NCBI GenBank assembly: GCA_038258215.1
Contig: JBBSQC010000016.1
Span: 1 to 64,000 of the forward strand
Source: Fodinibacter sp038258215
GTDB taxonomy: Bacteria > Actinomycetota > Actinomycetes > Actinomycetales > Dermatophilaceae
Direction: 5' to 3'
Length of the DNA: 64,000 bases
Program-made: the position numbers and the translations under genes
Part shown: piece by piece, positions 51,460-60,460 of the stretch
Position numbering within the stretch: position 1 is the stretch's first letter
Layout: each line of letters begins with the position of its first letter
Notes under the pieces: model-generated
Told to the model about the DNA's origin: nothing
Databases searched by the model: none
What the model saw: only the letters and a program-made list of their open reading frames with translations

Positions 51460-51577
51460 GATGACGTGTGGTGTTCCGCGCGATGTCGTGGCCAGCGCTG
51501 CTGCCGAGCCTCCCGGGGGTGTGGGGGGCCGGCGCCTGCTCGGCGGTCCCCCCGCGTGAGCGGACGTTCCCGACAAG

Positions 51578-51630
51578 CAAAAGACCCCCCGGGTGTGGGA
51601 GGTCTGCGCGACGAGGAGGTCTCGTCGCGC
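51578..51630 (-). promoter_or_regulatory. Candidate attenuator of cimA: two abutting hairpins
   Basis: On the minus strand, right after the leader stop codon, GCGCGACGAG-acctc-CTCGTCGCGC (51630-51606) forms a perfect 10-base stem. It abuts AGACCTCCC-acaccc-GGGGGGTCT (51605-51582), a 9-base stem with one G.U pair followed by TTTTGCTT, an intrinsic terminator. AGACCTCC also occurs inside hairpin 1 (51622-51615), so an alternative pairing with the terminator 3' arm exists when a stalled ribosome opens hairpin 1. Confidence 0.8.
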
Positions 51631-51674
51631 TAGCCAATAATGATCGCGGTGGTGGCCGCGTCACGGAACGTCAC
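51630..51674 (-). CDS. Isoleucine-rich leader peptide of cimA
   Basis: From the GTG at 51674 the frame reads MTFRDAATTAIIIG and stops at TAG (51632-51630). The three consecutive Ile codons (ATC ATT ATT) sit just before the stop and 3 codons from the first hairpin, as in attenuation leaders of branched-chain operons. There is no strong ribosome site, so translation may be weak or leaderless. The coding sequence is 14 codons long. Confidence 0.7.
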   Translation of the reverse strand: MTFRDAATTAIIIG

Positions 51675-51733
51675 GGGGTGAGCATCCCATGCGGGCGACC
51701 AGCGGGCACATGGCCAGTCCACATGCTGGGCCT

Positions 51734-51810
51734 CCCGACTTCTTGCGCCCCAGCCACGCTGAACCCCCAGAATCGGGCCCCAGGACGTGGCTGGGCGGCA
51801 ATGAGTCGGG
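51734..51810. repeat. Long imperfect palindrome, copy 2 of the dispersed repeat
   Basis: Arms 51734-51758 (beginning CCCGACTTCTTGCGCCCCAG) and 51786-51810 pair with four mismatches. The arms match copy 1 (26693-26769) at most positions, while the loops differ. It abuts the stop codon of the MBL gene (stop at 51811-51813), exactly as copy 1 sits beside gpsA, and would end that transcript before cimA's leader. Confidence 0.8.
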
Positions 51811-52911
51811 TCAGAGCTCCCACCAGGCGTCGAGCCCGGGCGGCTCTGCGACGTCGACGCGCTCCCCGGGGCGGGGCACCGCGACCGGCACACCGTTGGT
51901 GGCGGCGGCGACGAGCAGCCGCTCCACCGGCTCGGACCACGGGTGCGGGGCGAGCACGAACGTGCACCAGTGGATCGGCAGCAGCAACCCGCCGCGCAGC
52001 CGCAGAACGGCCTCCACCGCCTCCTCGGGGTCGAGGTGGATGTCGTGCCACGCCGGGTCGTAGGCGCCCACGGCCATCAGCGAGGCGTCGAAGGGTCCGT
52101 GGTCCGCACCGATCCGGTCGTAGCCCTCGAAGAAGCCGGTGTCACCGCTGAAGAAGACCTTGCCGCTGGTCCCGGCGAGGACCCACGAGGCCCACAGGGT
52201 GCCGTCGCGGCGAAGTCCCCGGCCCGAGAAGTGCTGGGCCTCGACCGCAGTCACCCGCACGTCGCCGACGTCGACGCCGTCCTCCCAGTCGCACTCCACC
52301 ACGCGGGCCGCCGGCACCCCCCACACGTCGAGGTGCGCGCCGACCCCGAGGGGCACGAGGAAGATGGCCTCGGTGGTGTCGGCGAGCGTGCGCACGGTGT
52401 CCATGTCCAGGTGGTCGTAGTGGTCGTGCGAGATGACCACAGCGTCGATGTGGCCGAGGCCTGAGAGCGGGACGGGCACGGGGTGGAGGCGGCGGGGCCC
52501 GACGTGCTGGCTCGGGGAGCACCGCTCGCTCCACACCGGGTCGAGTAGGAGCCGCACGCCATCCAGCTCCAGGAGGGCCGACGCGTGCCCGAACCAGGTG
52601 ACCTGCACCCCGCTGGTCGCCGGCGTGGTCGCCGTGGCCACGACGGGGATGGGGGCCCGTGGGTGGCGCACGTCGGCGTTCTCGCGGAACCGGCGCATCA
52701 CCTCGCGCTGGCCCTGCGGCATCGACGACGTGCCACGCGAGGTGTTGTGGAACGCACCCCCGCGAAAGCGTGGCGAGCGCCGCATCCGCTCCAGGCGCAC
52801 TCCGTCGGGTCGGGCTCCCATGGCCGCGTTGAGGTTGCGCCCGGTCACCGCGAGGGCGCCGAGGGCACTGGCCGCACCAGCGGCGATGGCAATCCGATTC
52901 AGCCTGGTCAC
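51811..52911 (-). CDS. MBL-fold metallo-hydrolase (NAPE-PLD/UlaG-like)
   Basis: The metallo-beta-lactamase motif HDHYDHLD is near residue 154, with other zinc ligands in VEAQHFSGRG (near 223) and FSGDTGFFEGYD (near 250), and a late His in LPIHWCTF (near 316). VTWFGHASALLELDG is the N-terminal strand of the UlaG/NAPE-PLD-type group. A short hydrophobic N-terminus (IAIAAGAASALGALAVTG) may be a membrane anchor. I chose the GTG at 52911 (VTRLNRIAI); the ribosome site is weak. Confidence 0.85.
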   Translation of the reverse strand: MTRLNRIAIAAGAASALGALAVTGRNLNAAMGARPDGVRLERMRRSPRFRGGAFHNTSRGTSSMPQGQREVMRRFRENADVRHPRAPIPVVATATTPATSGVQVTWFGHASALLELDGVRLLLDPVWSERCSPSQHVGPRRLHPVPVPLSGLGHIDAVVISHDHYDHLDMDTVRTLADTTEAIFLVPLGVGAHLDVWGVPAARVVECDWEDGVDVGDVRVTAVEAQHFSGRGLRRDGTLWASWVLAGTSGKVFFSGDTGFFEGYDRIGADHGPFDASLMAVGAYDPAWHDIHLDPEEAVEAVLRLRGGLLLPIHWCTFVLAPHPWSEPVERLLVAAATNGVPVAVPRPGERVDVAEPPGLDAWWEL

Positions 52912-52983
52912 CCACCCATTGTCCGTGACGACTGCGGCTGCGGCCGACCTATCCTGAGGACCGGGCAGGTCGGAGGTGCGTGG

Positions 52984-53745
52984 ATGGACGGCGGAGGCGG
53001 CTCCGAGGATCCCGGTGACCTGTCCCTGGACCCGGACTCCTACCCCGGCACACCCATCGCCTCGCCCACCCTCGTCCTGGCCGACTGCCAGCACCTCATC
53101 AGACCCCGGTGGGGTCGGCCCGTGTCTCGGGCGATCGTGCTGCCCTGCCCACCGTGCTCCGTGACGCCCGGGCAGGACCGCTCCGCCCTGTCGGTCGCCC
53201 TCCGCAGGGTCGGTGCAGACCCGATGGAGCAGCGCACCGCGGTGGTCGCGGTCGGGTCCAACGCGTCGGCGGCGGTCATGCGGCACAAGCTCTCCAGCCG
53301 TGGGGTGTCTCCCGTCGTCCCGATGGTCACCGGCATCCTCCGCAACATCGCCGTCGTCCACTCGGCCCACGTGTCCCGGGGTGGTTACGTCCCCGCCGCG
53401 CCGGTGCACCTACCCGGGGTGCGGAGCAGGGTCGCCGTCCAGTTCCTCGACGCCGACCAGCTCGCCGCGGTGGACGCCACCGAGCCGAACTACGAGCGCG
53501 TCCCACTCGACCCGACCCGCCACCTCGTGGTGCTCTCGGGTGGCTGGCGTCCCGCAGATCCCTGGATCTACGCGTCACGTCGCGGCGTGCTGCGTGGAGC
53601 CGGCCTCGGCACTGGCCTGTTGACCCAGGCCGACCTCAGGCTGCGGCTCGTGACCCACGACCTGCCCGCGCTGCTGGCTCAGCTCGCCGCGCCGGACGGC
53701 CTCAGCGACCGCCCCCGGCACCGTCCTCGGCGGCCGCTGCGGTGA
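52984..53745 (+). CDS. Hypothetical protein, weakly gamma-glutamylcyclotransferase-like
   Basis: The 253-residue protein has VVAVGSNASAAVMRHKLSSR, which recalls the YGSNL motif at the start of gamma-glutamylcyclotransferase folds, and a short EPNYERVPLD later that may be the catalytic Glu region. Without more motifs this is only a suggestion. The ATG at 52984 follows GGAGGTG. Its 3' end overlaps the convergent amidotransferase gene by 44 bases. Unknown function. Confidence 0.5.
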   Translation: MDGGGGSEDPGDLSLDPDSYPGTPIASPTLVLADCQHLIRPRWGRPVSRAIVLPCPPCSVTPGQDRSALSVALRRVGADPMEQRTAVVAVGSNASAAVMRHKLSSRGVSPVVPMVTGILRNIAVVHSAHVSRGGYVPAAPVHLPGVRSRVAVQFLDADQLAAVDATEPNYERVPLDPTRHLVVLSGGWRPADPWIYASRRGVLRGAGLGTGLLTQADLRLRLVTHDLPALLAQLAAPDGLSDRPRHRPRRPLR

Positions 53746-54451
53746 GCGCGCTGAAGAGCCGGCCGTCCTCGCCCATCTCCGGGTGCCACTGCACTGCGAG
53801 GCGGAAGCGGGATGCCGGGTCCTCCATCGCCTCGAGGGTGCCGTCCTCGTGCCAGGCGGAGGGCACGTAGCCGGTGCCGGCCACCGAGCCTGCCCGCACC
53901 GCCTGGTGGTGGTAGGTCGGGACGTCCTGCGGCTCCGGGCCCAGCAGACCGGCCAGCGTGGTGCCGGGGACGGGGGTGACGTGGTGCGCGGCGTAGACCC
54001 CGGGGGCCGGGCTGTGGCCCTCGTGCCCGACGAGATCGGGCAGGTGCTGGTCGAGGGACCCCCCAGCGGCCACCGCCATCACCTGCATCCCACGGCAGAT
54101 CCCCAGCACGGGGAGCCCGCGCTCGCCCGAGACCCGCGCCAGTGCGATCTCCCAGGCGTCACGGTCCGGTCGCGGGGACTGCGACGTCGCGTGCGGCTGC
54201 CCGGCATACCTCCCCGCTTCCACGTCGGCGCCACCGGCGATGACCAGCCCGTCGAGGCGGTCCAGGACCTCGCCGGCCATGGCGTCATCGGCATCGGCGC
54301 GCGGCGGGAGGAGCACCGGCAGTGCCCCGGCCCGCTCGAGGTGCTCCACGTAGCCGTGCGGGAGCACCGCGCTGCGCTGACCCACCCAGGGGTGCCGGTC
54401 GACGTCCTCGACGTAGCAGGAGACACCGATGACGGGGCGGCGGGCGCTCAC
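53702..54451 (-). CDS. Class-I glutamine amidotransferase-like hydrolase (PuuD type)
   Basis: This family hydrolyses gamma-glutamyl amides (PuuD: gamma-glutamyl-GABA). The nucleophile Cys is in LGICRGMQ near residue 114, and the catalytic His/Glu in VQWHPE near 229; TYHHQAV is also typical. It is the last of a five-gene minus-strand series and overlaps the SDR gene by four bases (GTGA), implying co-translation. GTG start; 249 residues. Confidence 0.87.
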   Translation of the reverse strand: MSARRPVIGVSCYVEDVDRHPWVGQRSAVLPHGYVEHLERAGALPVLLPPRADADDAMAGEVLDRLDGLVIAGGADVEAGRYAGQPHATSQSPRPDRDAWEIALARVSGERGLPVLGICRGMQVMAVAAGGSLDQHLPDLVGHEGHSPAPGVYAAHHVTPVPGTTLAGLLGPEPQDVPTYHHQAVRAGSVAGTGYVPSAWHEDGTLEAMEDPASRFRLAVQWHPEMGEDGRLFSALTAAAAEDGAGGGR

Positions 54452-55215
54452 AACGGGGTGACGTAGGCGCCGGAGATCCCGCCGTCGACGAGGACCGTGG
54501 ACGCCGTCATGAAGCTCGACTCGTCGGAGGCGAGGAACAGCACCGCGTTGGCCATCTCCTCCGGTTCGGCGAACCGGCCCATCGGCACGTGCACCAGCCG
54601 TCGTTCGGCACGCTCGGGGTCGGAGGCGAAGAGGTCTTGCAGCAGAGGGGTGTTCACCGGCCCGGGGCAGAGGGCGTTGACCCGGATGCCCTGGCGGGCG
54701 AACTGCACGCCGAGCTCGCGGGACATCGACAGCACTCCGCCCTTGGAGGCCGAGTAGGAGATCTGCGAGGTGGCGGCGCCCATCACCGCGACGAAGCTGG
54801 CGGTGTTGATGATCGACCCGGAGCCCTGGGCGACCATGTGCCTGAGGGCCGCCTTGCAGCACAGGAAGACCGAGGTGAGGTTCACCTCCTGCACCCGGCG
54901 CCAGGCGGCGAGGTCCGTGTCGAGGATCGAGCCGTCCTCCGGTGGACTGATGCCCGCGTTGTTGAACGCGACGTCGAGGCGCCCGAAACGCTCGACCGCA
55001 CTGTCGAAGAGCGCATCCACGTCGGTGGGGTCGGCGACGTCGCAGTGCACGAAGGCGCCACCGACCTCCTCGGCCAGCGCCGCTCCGAGGTCGTCGGCGA
55101 GGTCACCGATGACGACCCTCGCCCCTTCCTGCGCGAACCGCCGTACGGTCGCCAGACCGATTCCCGAGCAGCCGCCGGTGACGACCGCGACCTTCCCCTC
55201 CAGCCTGCCTGCCAT
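54448..55215 (-). CDS. SDR-family oxidoreductase
   Basis: The classical SDR reads VAVVTGGCSGIGLATVRRFA (cofactor loop near residue 10), NNAGISPPEDG near 84, and the catalytic ISYSASKGG (Tyr/Lys) near 150. Asp after the second strand (VVIGDLAD) favours NAD. In a gamma-glutamylation cluster it could oxidise a hydroxyl on the amide, for example gamma-glutamyl-ethanolamide. The ATG at 55215 is preferred to a GTG at 55218. Confidence 0.85.
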   Translation of the reverse strand: MAGRLEGKVAVVTGGCSGIGLATVRRFAQEGARVVIGDLADDLGAALAEEVGGAFVHCDVADPTDVDALFDSAVERFGRLDVAFNNAGISPPEDGSILDTDLAAWRRVQEVNLTSVFLCCKAALRHMVAQGSGSIINTASFVAVMGAATSQISYSASKGGVLSMSRELGVQFARQGIRVNALCPGPVNTPLLQDLFASDPERAERRLVHVPMGRFAEPEEMANAVLFLASDESSFMTASTVLVDGGISGAYVTPL

Positions 55216-55224
55216 CACTGCTCC

Positions 55225-56622
55225 CTACCCCTCGGTGTCGATGAAGACGTTCTTGACCTCGGTGAACGCGTCCAGGGCGTCCGGACCCAGCTCGCGGCCC
55301 AGCCCACTGGCCTTGAACCCGCCGAACGGGGTCCCGTAGCGCACCGCGCTGTGGCTGTTGACCGAGAGGTTGCCGGCCTCGACCCCGCGCGCGACCCGGA
55401 TGGCCCGGCCCACGTCGCGGGTCCAGATCGAGCCGGCCAGGCCGTATGCCGTGTCGTTGGCCTTGGCGACCGCGTCGGCCTCGTCGTCGAACGGCATCAC
55501 CGCGACCACCGGCCCGAAGACCTCCTCGCGCCAGACCCGGTCCTGCGCCCCGCGGGGCAGCACGACGGTCGGGGGATACCACCAGCCGGCACCACCGGGT
55601 GCGCTGCCGCGGAAGGCCACGTCGACATCGGGGTGCCCGCCCTCGGGGGCATCCTCGACGTAGCCGCGCACGGTGTCCCGCTGGCGAGCGCTGACCAGCG
55701 GCCCCATCTGGGTGGACTCGTCGCTCGGGTCGCCGACGACGACGGCCTTGACCGCGGCCTCGAAGCGCTCCATGAAGGCGTCGAACACGCTGCGCTGCAC
55801 GAGGATCCGGGTGCGGGCGCAACAGTCCTGCCCGGCGTTGTCGAGGAAGCTCATCGGCGCACTGGCTGCCGCGCGGTCGAGGTCGGCGTCGTCGAAGACG
55901 ATGTTCGCCGACTTCCCCCCGAGCTCGAGGGTCACCCGCTTGAGCTGGTCGGCGGCCTTGCGCATGATGCCCTGGCCGACGGCGCTGGAGCCGGTGAAGC
56001 AGACCTTGCGCACCTCCGGGTGGGTCACGAAGCGTTCACCGACCACCGAGCCCTTCCCCGGCAGCACCGTGAAAACGCCCGAGGGGAGGCCCGCCTCGAG
56101 GGCCAGCTCGGCCAGTCGCATCGCGGTGAGGGGGGTGAGCTCGGCGGGCTTGAGGACCACGGTGTTTCCGGCGGCCAGCGCCGGCGCCATGCCCCACCCG
56201 GCGATGGGCATGGGGAAGTTCCACGGCACGATCACCGAGACCACGCCGAGCGGCTCCTTGAACGTCACGTCGAGCCCGCCTGCGACGGGGATCTGGCGCC
56301 CGAAGAGCCGCTCCGGCGCCGCGGAGTAGTAGCGCAGGACCGACGCGACGTTGCCGGCCTCCCAGCGGGCGTTGCCGATCGTGTGGCCGGCGTTGATGAC
56401 CTCGAGCCGGGCCAGCTCTTCGGCGTGCGCCTCGACCGTGTCAGCGAACCGGCGCAGCAGCATCCCGCGGTCGGCGGGGCTCACGGCGCGCCACGACCCG
56501 CCGACCTCGACGGCCCGGGCGACGGCGGCGTCGGTCTCCTCCTCCCCCACGAGGTCGATGGTGCGCACCACCTCCTCGGTCGCGGGGTTGACGACGTCGT
56601 GGGTGGTGGTGTTCCTGCTCAT
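55225..56622 (-). CDS. Aldehyde dehydrogenase (PuuC-like)
   Basis: ALDH superfamily: PWNFPMPIAGWGMAPALAAG near residue 135, FTGSSAVGQGI near 215, LELGGKSANIVFDDADLDRA with the general base Glu near 237, and the catalytic Cys in NAGQDCCARTRI near 271. NAD-dependent oxidation of a gamma-glutamyl aldehyde fits the context. The 465-residue length is normal. It begins 10 bases after the glutamine-synthetase-like gene. Confidence 0.9.
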   Translation of the reverse strand: MSRNTTTHDVVNPATEEVVRTIDLVGEEETDAAVARAVEVGGSWRAVSPADRGMLLRRFADTVEAHAEELARLEVINAGHTIGNARWEAGNVASVLRYYSAAPERLFGRQIPVAGGLDVTFKEPLGVVSVIVPWNFPMPIAGWGMAPALAAGNTVVLKPAELTPLTAMRLAELALEAGLPSGVFTVLPGKGSVVGERFVTHPEVRKVCFTGSSAVGQGIMRKAADQLKRVTLELGGKSANIVFDDADLDRAAASAPMSFLDNAGQDCCARTRILVQRSVFDAFMERFEAAVKAVVVGDPSDESTQMGPLVSARQRDTVRGYVEDAPEGGHPDVDVAFRGSAPGGAGWWYPPTVVLPRGAQDRVWREEVFGPVVAVMPFDDEADAVAKANDTAYGLAGSIWTRDVGRAIRVARGVEAGNLSVNSHSAVRYGTPFGGFKASGLGRELGPDALDAFTEVKNVFIDTEG

Positions 56623-56632
56623 CGTGCCCTCT

Positions 56633-58036
56633 TCACATCCTCTCGAACCCGCGGACCCGCTCCCAGTCGGTGACGGCCGCGTTGAAGGCCCTCACCTCGA
56701 TGTCCGCGGCGTTGACGTAGTGGTCGACCACGTCGTCACCGAACGCCTCGCGCGCCACGGCCGAGCCGGAGAGCAGGTCTCTCGCCGCGGCCAGCGTGGA
56801 CGGCACGTGGTCGACGTCGGCATCGTAGGCGTTGCCCTGGAGGGCCGGTTCCAGCGGGAGCTCGTGCGCGACCCCGTGGAGGCCGCCGGCCAGCATCGCC
56901 GCGACGGCGAGGTAGGGGTTGACGTCGCCTCCCGGCACCCGGTTCTCCATCCGCAGCCCGGCCCCGTGACCGACGACCCGCACCGCACAGGTGCGGTTGT
57001 CACGACCCCACGCGATCGCCGTGGGGGCGAAGGACCCTGCCGCAAAACGCTTGTAGGAGTTGATGTTCGGGGCGTAGAAGTACGTCAGCTCGGGCATCGT
57101 CGCGAGCACTCCAGCCAGGAAGTGGTCGAACAGCTCGCTCTGGCCACCCTCACGATCAGCGTCCGCGAAGGCGATCACGCCGTCCGTGCCGCGCAGCGAG
57201 AGGTGGATGTGGCACGAGTTGCCCTCCCGTTCGTCGTACTTGGCCATGAAGGTCAGCGACATGCCGTGCGACGCCGCGATCTCCTTGGCAGCGGTCTTGT
57301 AGACGACGTGGAGGTCGCAGGTGCGCACGACCCCGTCGTAGAGGAAGCCGATCTCGTGCTGTCCGAAGTTGCACTCGCCCTTGGCAGCCTCCACGATCGC
57401 GCCGGCGGCGTACATCTCGTTGCGGATCTGGCGCAGCACGGGGTCCACCGCCGCGCCCCCGGTCACGGAGTAGTCGACGTTGTAGCGGTTGGCCCCGGTG
57501 AGCCCCTGGTAGCGCCGTTCCCACGCAGCGGCATACGTGTCGTCGAAGAGGATGAACTCCAGCTCGGTGCCCGCCACCGCGATGAATCCGAGGTCCTCGG
57601 CTCGGGCGACCTGCGCCTTGAGGATGTCTCGCGGCGACTGCCGCACGGGGCCCGCGCCGTCGAGCCAGGCAAGATCGCACAGGATGGTCACCGAGTGCGG
57701 CTGCCCCGGCGTGCGATGCATCGTCGTGAGGTCCATGACGAACTCGAAGTCGCCGTAGCCCTTCTCCCAGGACGACATCTCGTAGCCGTCGACGGTGTTC
57801 ATGTCGACGTCGACGGCAAGGAGGTAGTTGCACCCCTCCACGCCTCCGTCGAGCGCGTGGTCGAGGAAGTAGGCAGCGTGCAGCCGCTTGCCGGTGAGCC
57901 GCCCTTGCATGTCGGTGAAGGCCACGATGACCGTGTCGACCTCACCCCGGCTGACGGCAGAGCGCAGATCCTCCAGGCTCATCGCCTGCGGGGCGCTGTC
58001 ATGGATCGAGTTCGGCACGGTGTTCTCCTTCGTCAT
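56633..58036 (-). CDS. Glutamine-synthetase-like gamma-glutamyl-amine ligase
   Basis: The GS-like enzyme (467 residues) has the N-terminal beta-grasp (VIVAFTDMQGRLTGKRL), the metal-site region VAGTELEFILFDDT near residue 145, GECNFGQHEIGF near 222, HIHLSLR near 265, and VENR-type MENRVPGGDVNPYLAVAA near 360. Members of this class (PuuA, GlnA3, GlnA4) attach glutamate to polyamines or ethanolamine rather than ammonia. It leads the catabolic series with the FadR regulator (ATGA overlap). Confidence 0.87.
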   Translation of the reverse strand: MTKENTVPNSIHDSAPQAMSLEDLRSAVSRGEVDTVIVAFTDMQGRLTGKRLHAAYFLDHALDGGVEGCNYLLAVDVDMNTVDGYEMSSWEKGYGDFEFVMDLTTMHRTPGQPHSVTILCDLAWLDGAGPVRQSPRDILKAQVARAEDLGFIAVAGTELEFILFDDTYAAAWERRYQGLTGANRYNVDYSVTGGAAVDPVLRQIRNEMYAAGAIVEAAKGECNFGQHEIGFLYDGVVRTCDLHVVYKTAAKEIAASHGMSLTFMAKYDEREGNSCHIHLSLRGTDGVIAFADADREGGQSELFDHFLAGVLATMPELTYFYAPNINSYKRFAAGSFAPTAIAWGRDNRTCAVRVVGHGAGLRMENRVPGGDVNPYLAVAAMLAGGLHGVAHELPLEPALQGNAYDADVDHVPSTLAAARDLLSGSAVAREAFGDDVVDHYVNAADIEVRAFNAAVTDWERVRGFERM

Positions 58037-58767
58037 CCGATGAGGCCGCGCAGCAGCGCGGAGGTCGCGTCGCAGTGCTCCTCCATCGCGCCACGGGCGC
58101 CCTCGGGGTCCCCGTGGAGCACGGCGTCGACGACGGCGTCGTGCTGGTCACTGGAGTGGCTGATGTTGGGGCTGAGCACGGGGATGGCGGCGAGCATCTC
58201 GCCGAGGGCCGCCTGGGCCCGGGTCACGGACTCGATGAGCATGGGCGAGCCGCACAGGGTGGCGATGGCCAGGTGCAGCCTGCTGTCGGCGATCCGGTGG
58301 GCGGCGGGCGTGGGTGCCGCTCGCACCTCGGCCGCCGAGTGCACCAGCCAGGCACGTTGGTCTCCGGAGAGCTCGCGTCCGGCGGCCAGCCACGCCGCGC
58401 CGGGCTCGACCACGCGGCGGAAGTCCAGGGCGTCGCAGAGGGCAGCCCCCCGGCGCACCGCACCCGAGGCCCGGCCGGGCCCGGTGCCGGCGTACGTGAC
58501 GAGCGTGCCGCCACCACGCCCCCGACGCGTTGTGACCAGGCCCGTCTCGCGGAGGGCGGCGATCGCCTCCCGCAGGGTCGTCCGCGAGACACCCAGCTGC
58601 CCGGCGAGCTCGCGCTCCGGGGGGAGCAGCTCGTCCCTGACGAACACCCCGAGACGGATCGCGGTGGCCAGCTGTTCCACGGTCGTCTCGAAGGCGTTGC
58701 CCACCGCGGGCCTCAGCACGGCCGCCGGGAGCCGGCTTTCCTGCGGTTCGGGGGACGGCACGCTCAC
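58033..58767 (-). CDS. FadR/GntR-family transcriptional regulator
   Basis: The N-terminal winged helix (LLPPERELAGQLGVSRTTLR EAIAALRETGLV) and C-terminal FCD-type helical domain (DSRLHLAIATLCGSPMLIES, HSSDQHDAVVDAVLHGDPEG AR with metal-ligand His) give 244 residues. Its stop overlaps the ligase start by four bases (ATGA). It likely represses the amine cluster until a pathway compound binds. Confidence 0.88.
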   Translation of the reverse strand: MSVPSPEPQESRLPAAVLRPAVGNAFETTVEQLATAIRLGVFVRDELLPPERELAGQLGVSRTTLREAIAALRETGLVTTRRGRGGGTLVTYAGTGPGRASGAVRRGAALCDALDFRRVVEPGAAWLAAGRELSGDQRAWLVHSAAEVRAAPTPAAHRIADSRLHLAIATLCGSPMLIESVTRAQAALGEMLAAIPVLSPNISHSSDQHDAVVDAVLHGDPEGARGAMEEHCDATSALLRGLIG

Positions 58768-58777
58768 CGGGCTCCCC

Positions 58778-60337
58778 TCACCGGAAGATGTCCGCTGGCG
58801 GGACGGTGTCGTGGCCCTCTGGCACGTCGACCATGAAGTGCTGTCGTCCGCGGGCGAACCACGTCACCGTCGCGAAGAGCAGCACCGTCCCGACGGCAAG
58901 CGGGGCGTAGTTGAAGGTGGCGTCCCCCCAGGTCCCCGGGGCGTACGCCGGAAGCATGAAGAGGACGACGATGATGCCGACCCAGACGATCGCGACCCAG
59001 CCGATCGGGGCACTCCACCTCCCGAGGTTCCAGCGGCCGGCCCGAAAGCCCGGGTTGGTCCGGCGCAGGAACACGGGCACCACGTAGGCGATGTAGAGCC
59101 CGATGACGGCGATCGAGGTCACGGCGGCGTAGGCCACGGTGCTCCACAACGCGGGGAGGGCGACGACGATGGAGCAGCCCACGCAGAGCCAGATCGAGTT
59201 CGTCGGAGTGCCGGTGCGGGGGTTGACCTTCGCCCACAGCTTCGAGCCCGGCAGTGCGTTGTCCCGCGAGAAGGCGTAGGACATCCGCGAGTTGGCCGTG
59301 ACCGAGGCCATCCCGCAGAAGAACTGGGCCACGGCGCAGATGAAGAGCATCAGCTTGCCGAGTCCGGAACCAGCGGCGTCGATGAAGATCTGGGCGGGGG
59401 GCAGTCCGGTGTCGCTCGCGCGCTGCGCGTCGTAGTCCTGGATCGCCGCCGTGACGGACACGAGCAGGAACCAGCCCGCCAGGATCGACACCCACACCGA
59501 CCGCACGATCCCCTTGGGTGCCTCGGTCGAGGCGTTCATGGTCTCCTCGGCGACGTGGGCCGAGGCGTCGTACCCGGTGTACGTGTACTGCGCCATGAGC
59601 AGGCCCACGAGGAAGGCGTACGGCAGGAAGCCGAGGATCTGGAAGTCGAAGCCGGTGGCGTTCCGGTACTCGGTGAAGGTCCAGGTCAGGCTCTGGTGCT
59701 GGTCGGGCACGAGCCACAGGATGGCCACGATGACGGCGACGCCGGCGAGGTGCCACCACGCGCTGACGTTGGAGAGCAGCTTGACGAGGTTGACCCCGAA
59801 GGTGTTGAGCAGACCGTGCAGCGCGATGATGACGAGGAACGCCACGAACGTCGAGGTGACGGTGACCTCCAGACCGAAGACCAGGTTGAGCAGCGCCATC
59901 CACGTGATCGCGGCGCCGTAGTCGATCGCGGCGGTGACGGCCACCTCGCCGAGGAAGTTGAACCAGCCGACGTACCAGGCCCAGACGCGCTTGTTGCGTC
60001 GGGCGAGCTTGCCGGCCCAGAAGTAGAGGCCGCCCGCCGTGGGGTAGACGGAGCAGACCTCGGCCATCGCCATCGCGACGCAGAGGACGAAGATGCCGAC
60101 CAGCGGCCACCCGATGGAGATGGCGATCGGGCCACCGGCATCCATGGCGAGGTAGTAGGTCGTGATGCATCCCGCGAGGATCGAGATGATCGAGAAGGAG
60201 ACGGCGAAGTTGCTGAACCCGCTCATCCCCCGGTGGAGCTCCTGCTTGTAGCCCAGGGCTGCCAGCATCGACTCGTCGTCGTGGTCGTCGGCTCCGCCGG
60301 CCGGTCCGCCCGCGTCCTTCTCACTGACACCGCTCAT
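58778..60337 (-). CDS. APC-family amino acid/amine permease
   Basis: About 12 transmembrane segments, beginning GFSNFAVSFSIISILAGCIT TYYLAMDAGGP. The conserved APC sequence VYPTAGGLYFWAGKLARR and YTGYDASAHVAEETMNASTE APKGIV are typical of the ethanolamine/GABA/putrescine permease-like group. It probably imports the amine consumed by the downstream genes. ATG at 60337 chosen over GTG at 60343; 519 residues. Confidence 0.88.
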   Translation of the reverse strand: MSGVSEKDAGGPAGGADDHDDESMLAALGYKQELHRGMSGFSNFAVSFSIISILAGCITTYYLAMDAGGPIAISIGWPLVGIFVLCVAMAMAEVCSVYPTAGGLYFWAGKLARRNKRVWAWYVGWFNFLGEVAVTAAIDYGAAITWMALLNLVFGLEVTVTSTFVAFLVIIALHGLLNTFGVNLVKLLSNVSAWWHLAGVAVIVAILWLVPDQHQSLTWTFTEYRNATGFDFQILGFLPYAFLVGLLMAQYTYTGYDASAHVAEETMNASTEAPKGIVRSVWVSILAGWFLLVSVTAAIQDYDAQRASDTGLPPAQIFIDAAGSGLGKLMLFICAVAQFFCGMASVTANSRMSYAFSRDNALPGSKLWAKVNPRTGTPTNSIWLCVGCSIVVALPALWSTVAYAAVTSIAVIGLYIAYVVPVFLRRTNPGFRAGRWNLGRWSAPIGWVAIVWVGIIVVLFMLPAYAPGTWGDATFNYAPLAVGTVLLFATVTWFARGRQHFMVDVPEGHDTVPPADIFR

Positions 60338-60460
60338 GGGCACGTCCCATCAAAGGTATGGTCCCGGACCCCAGCGCCCACGGACCTCATGTGGGAGAAG
60401 ACAACACCCGCCAGGCCCGATCCGTCAATGGTGTGGCCAAGGACCATTGACCCGACGAAG

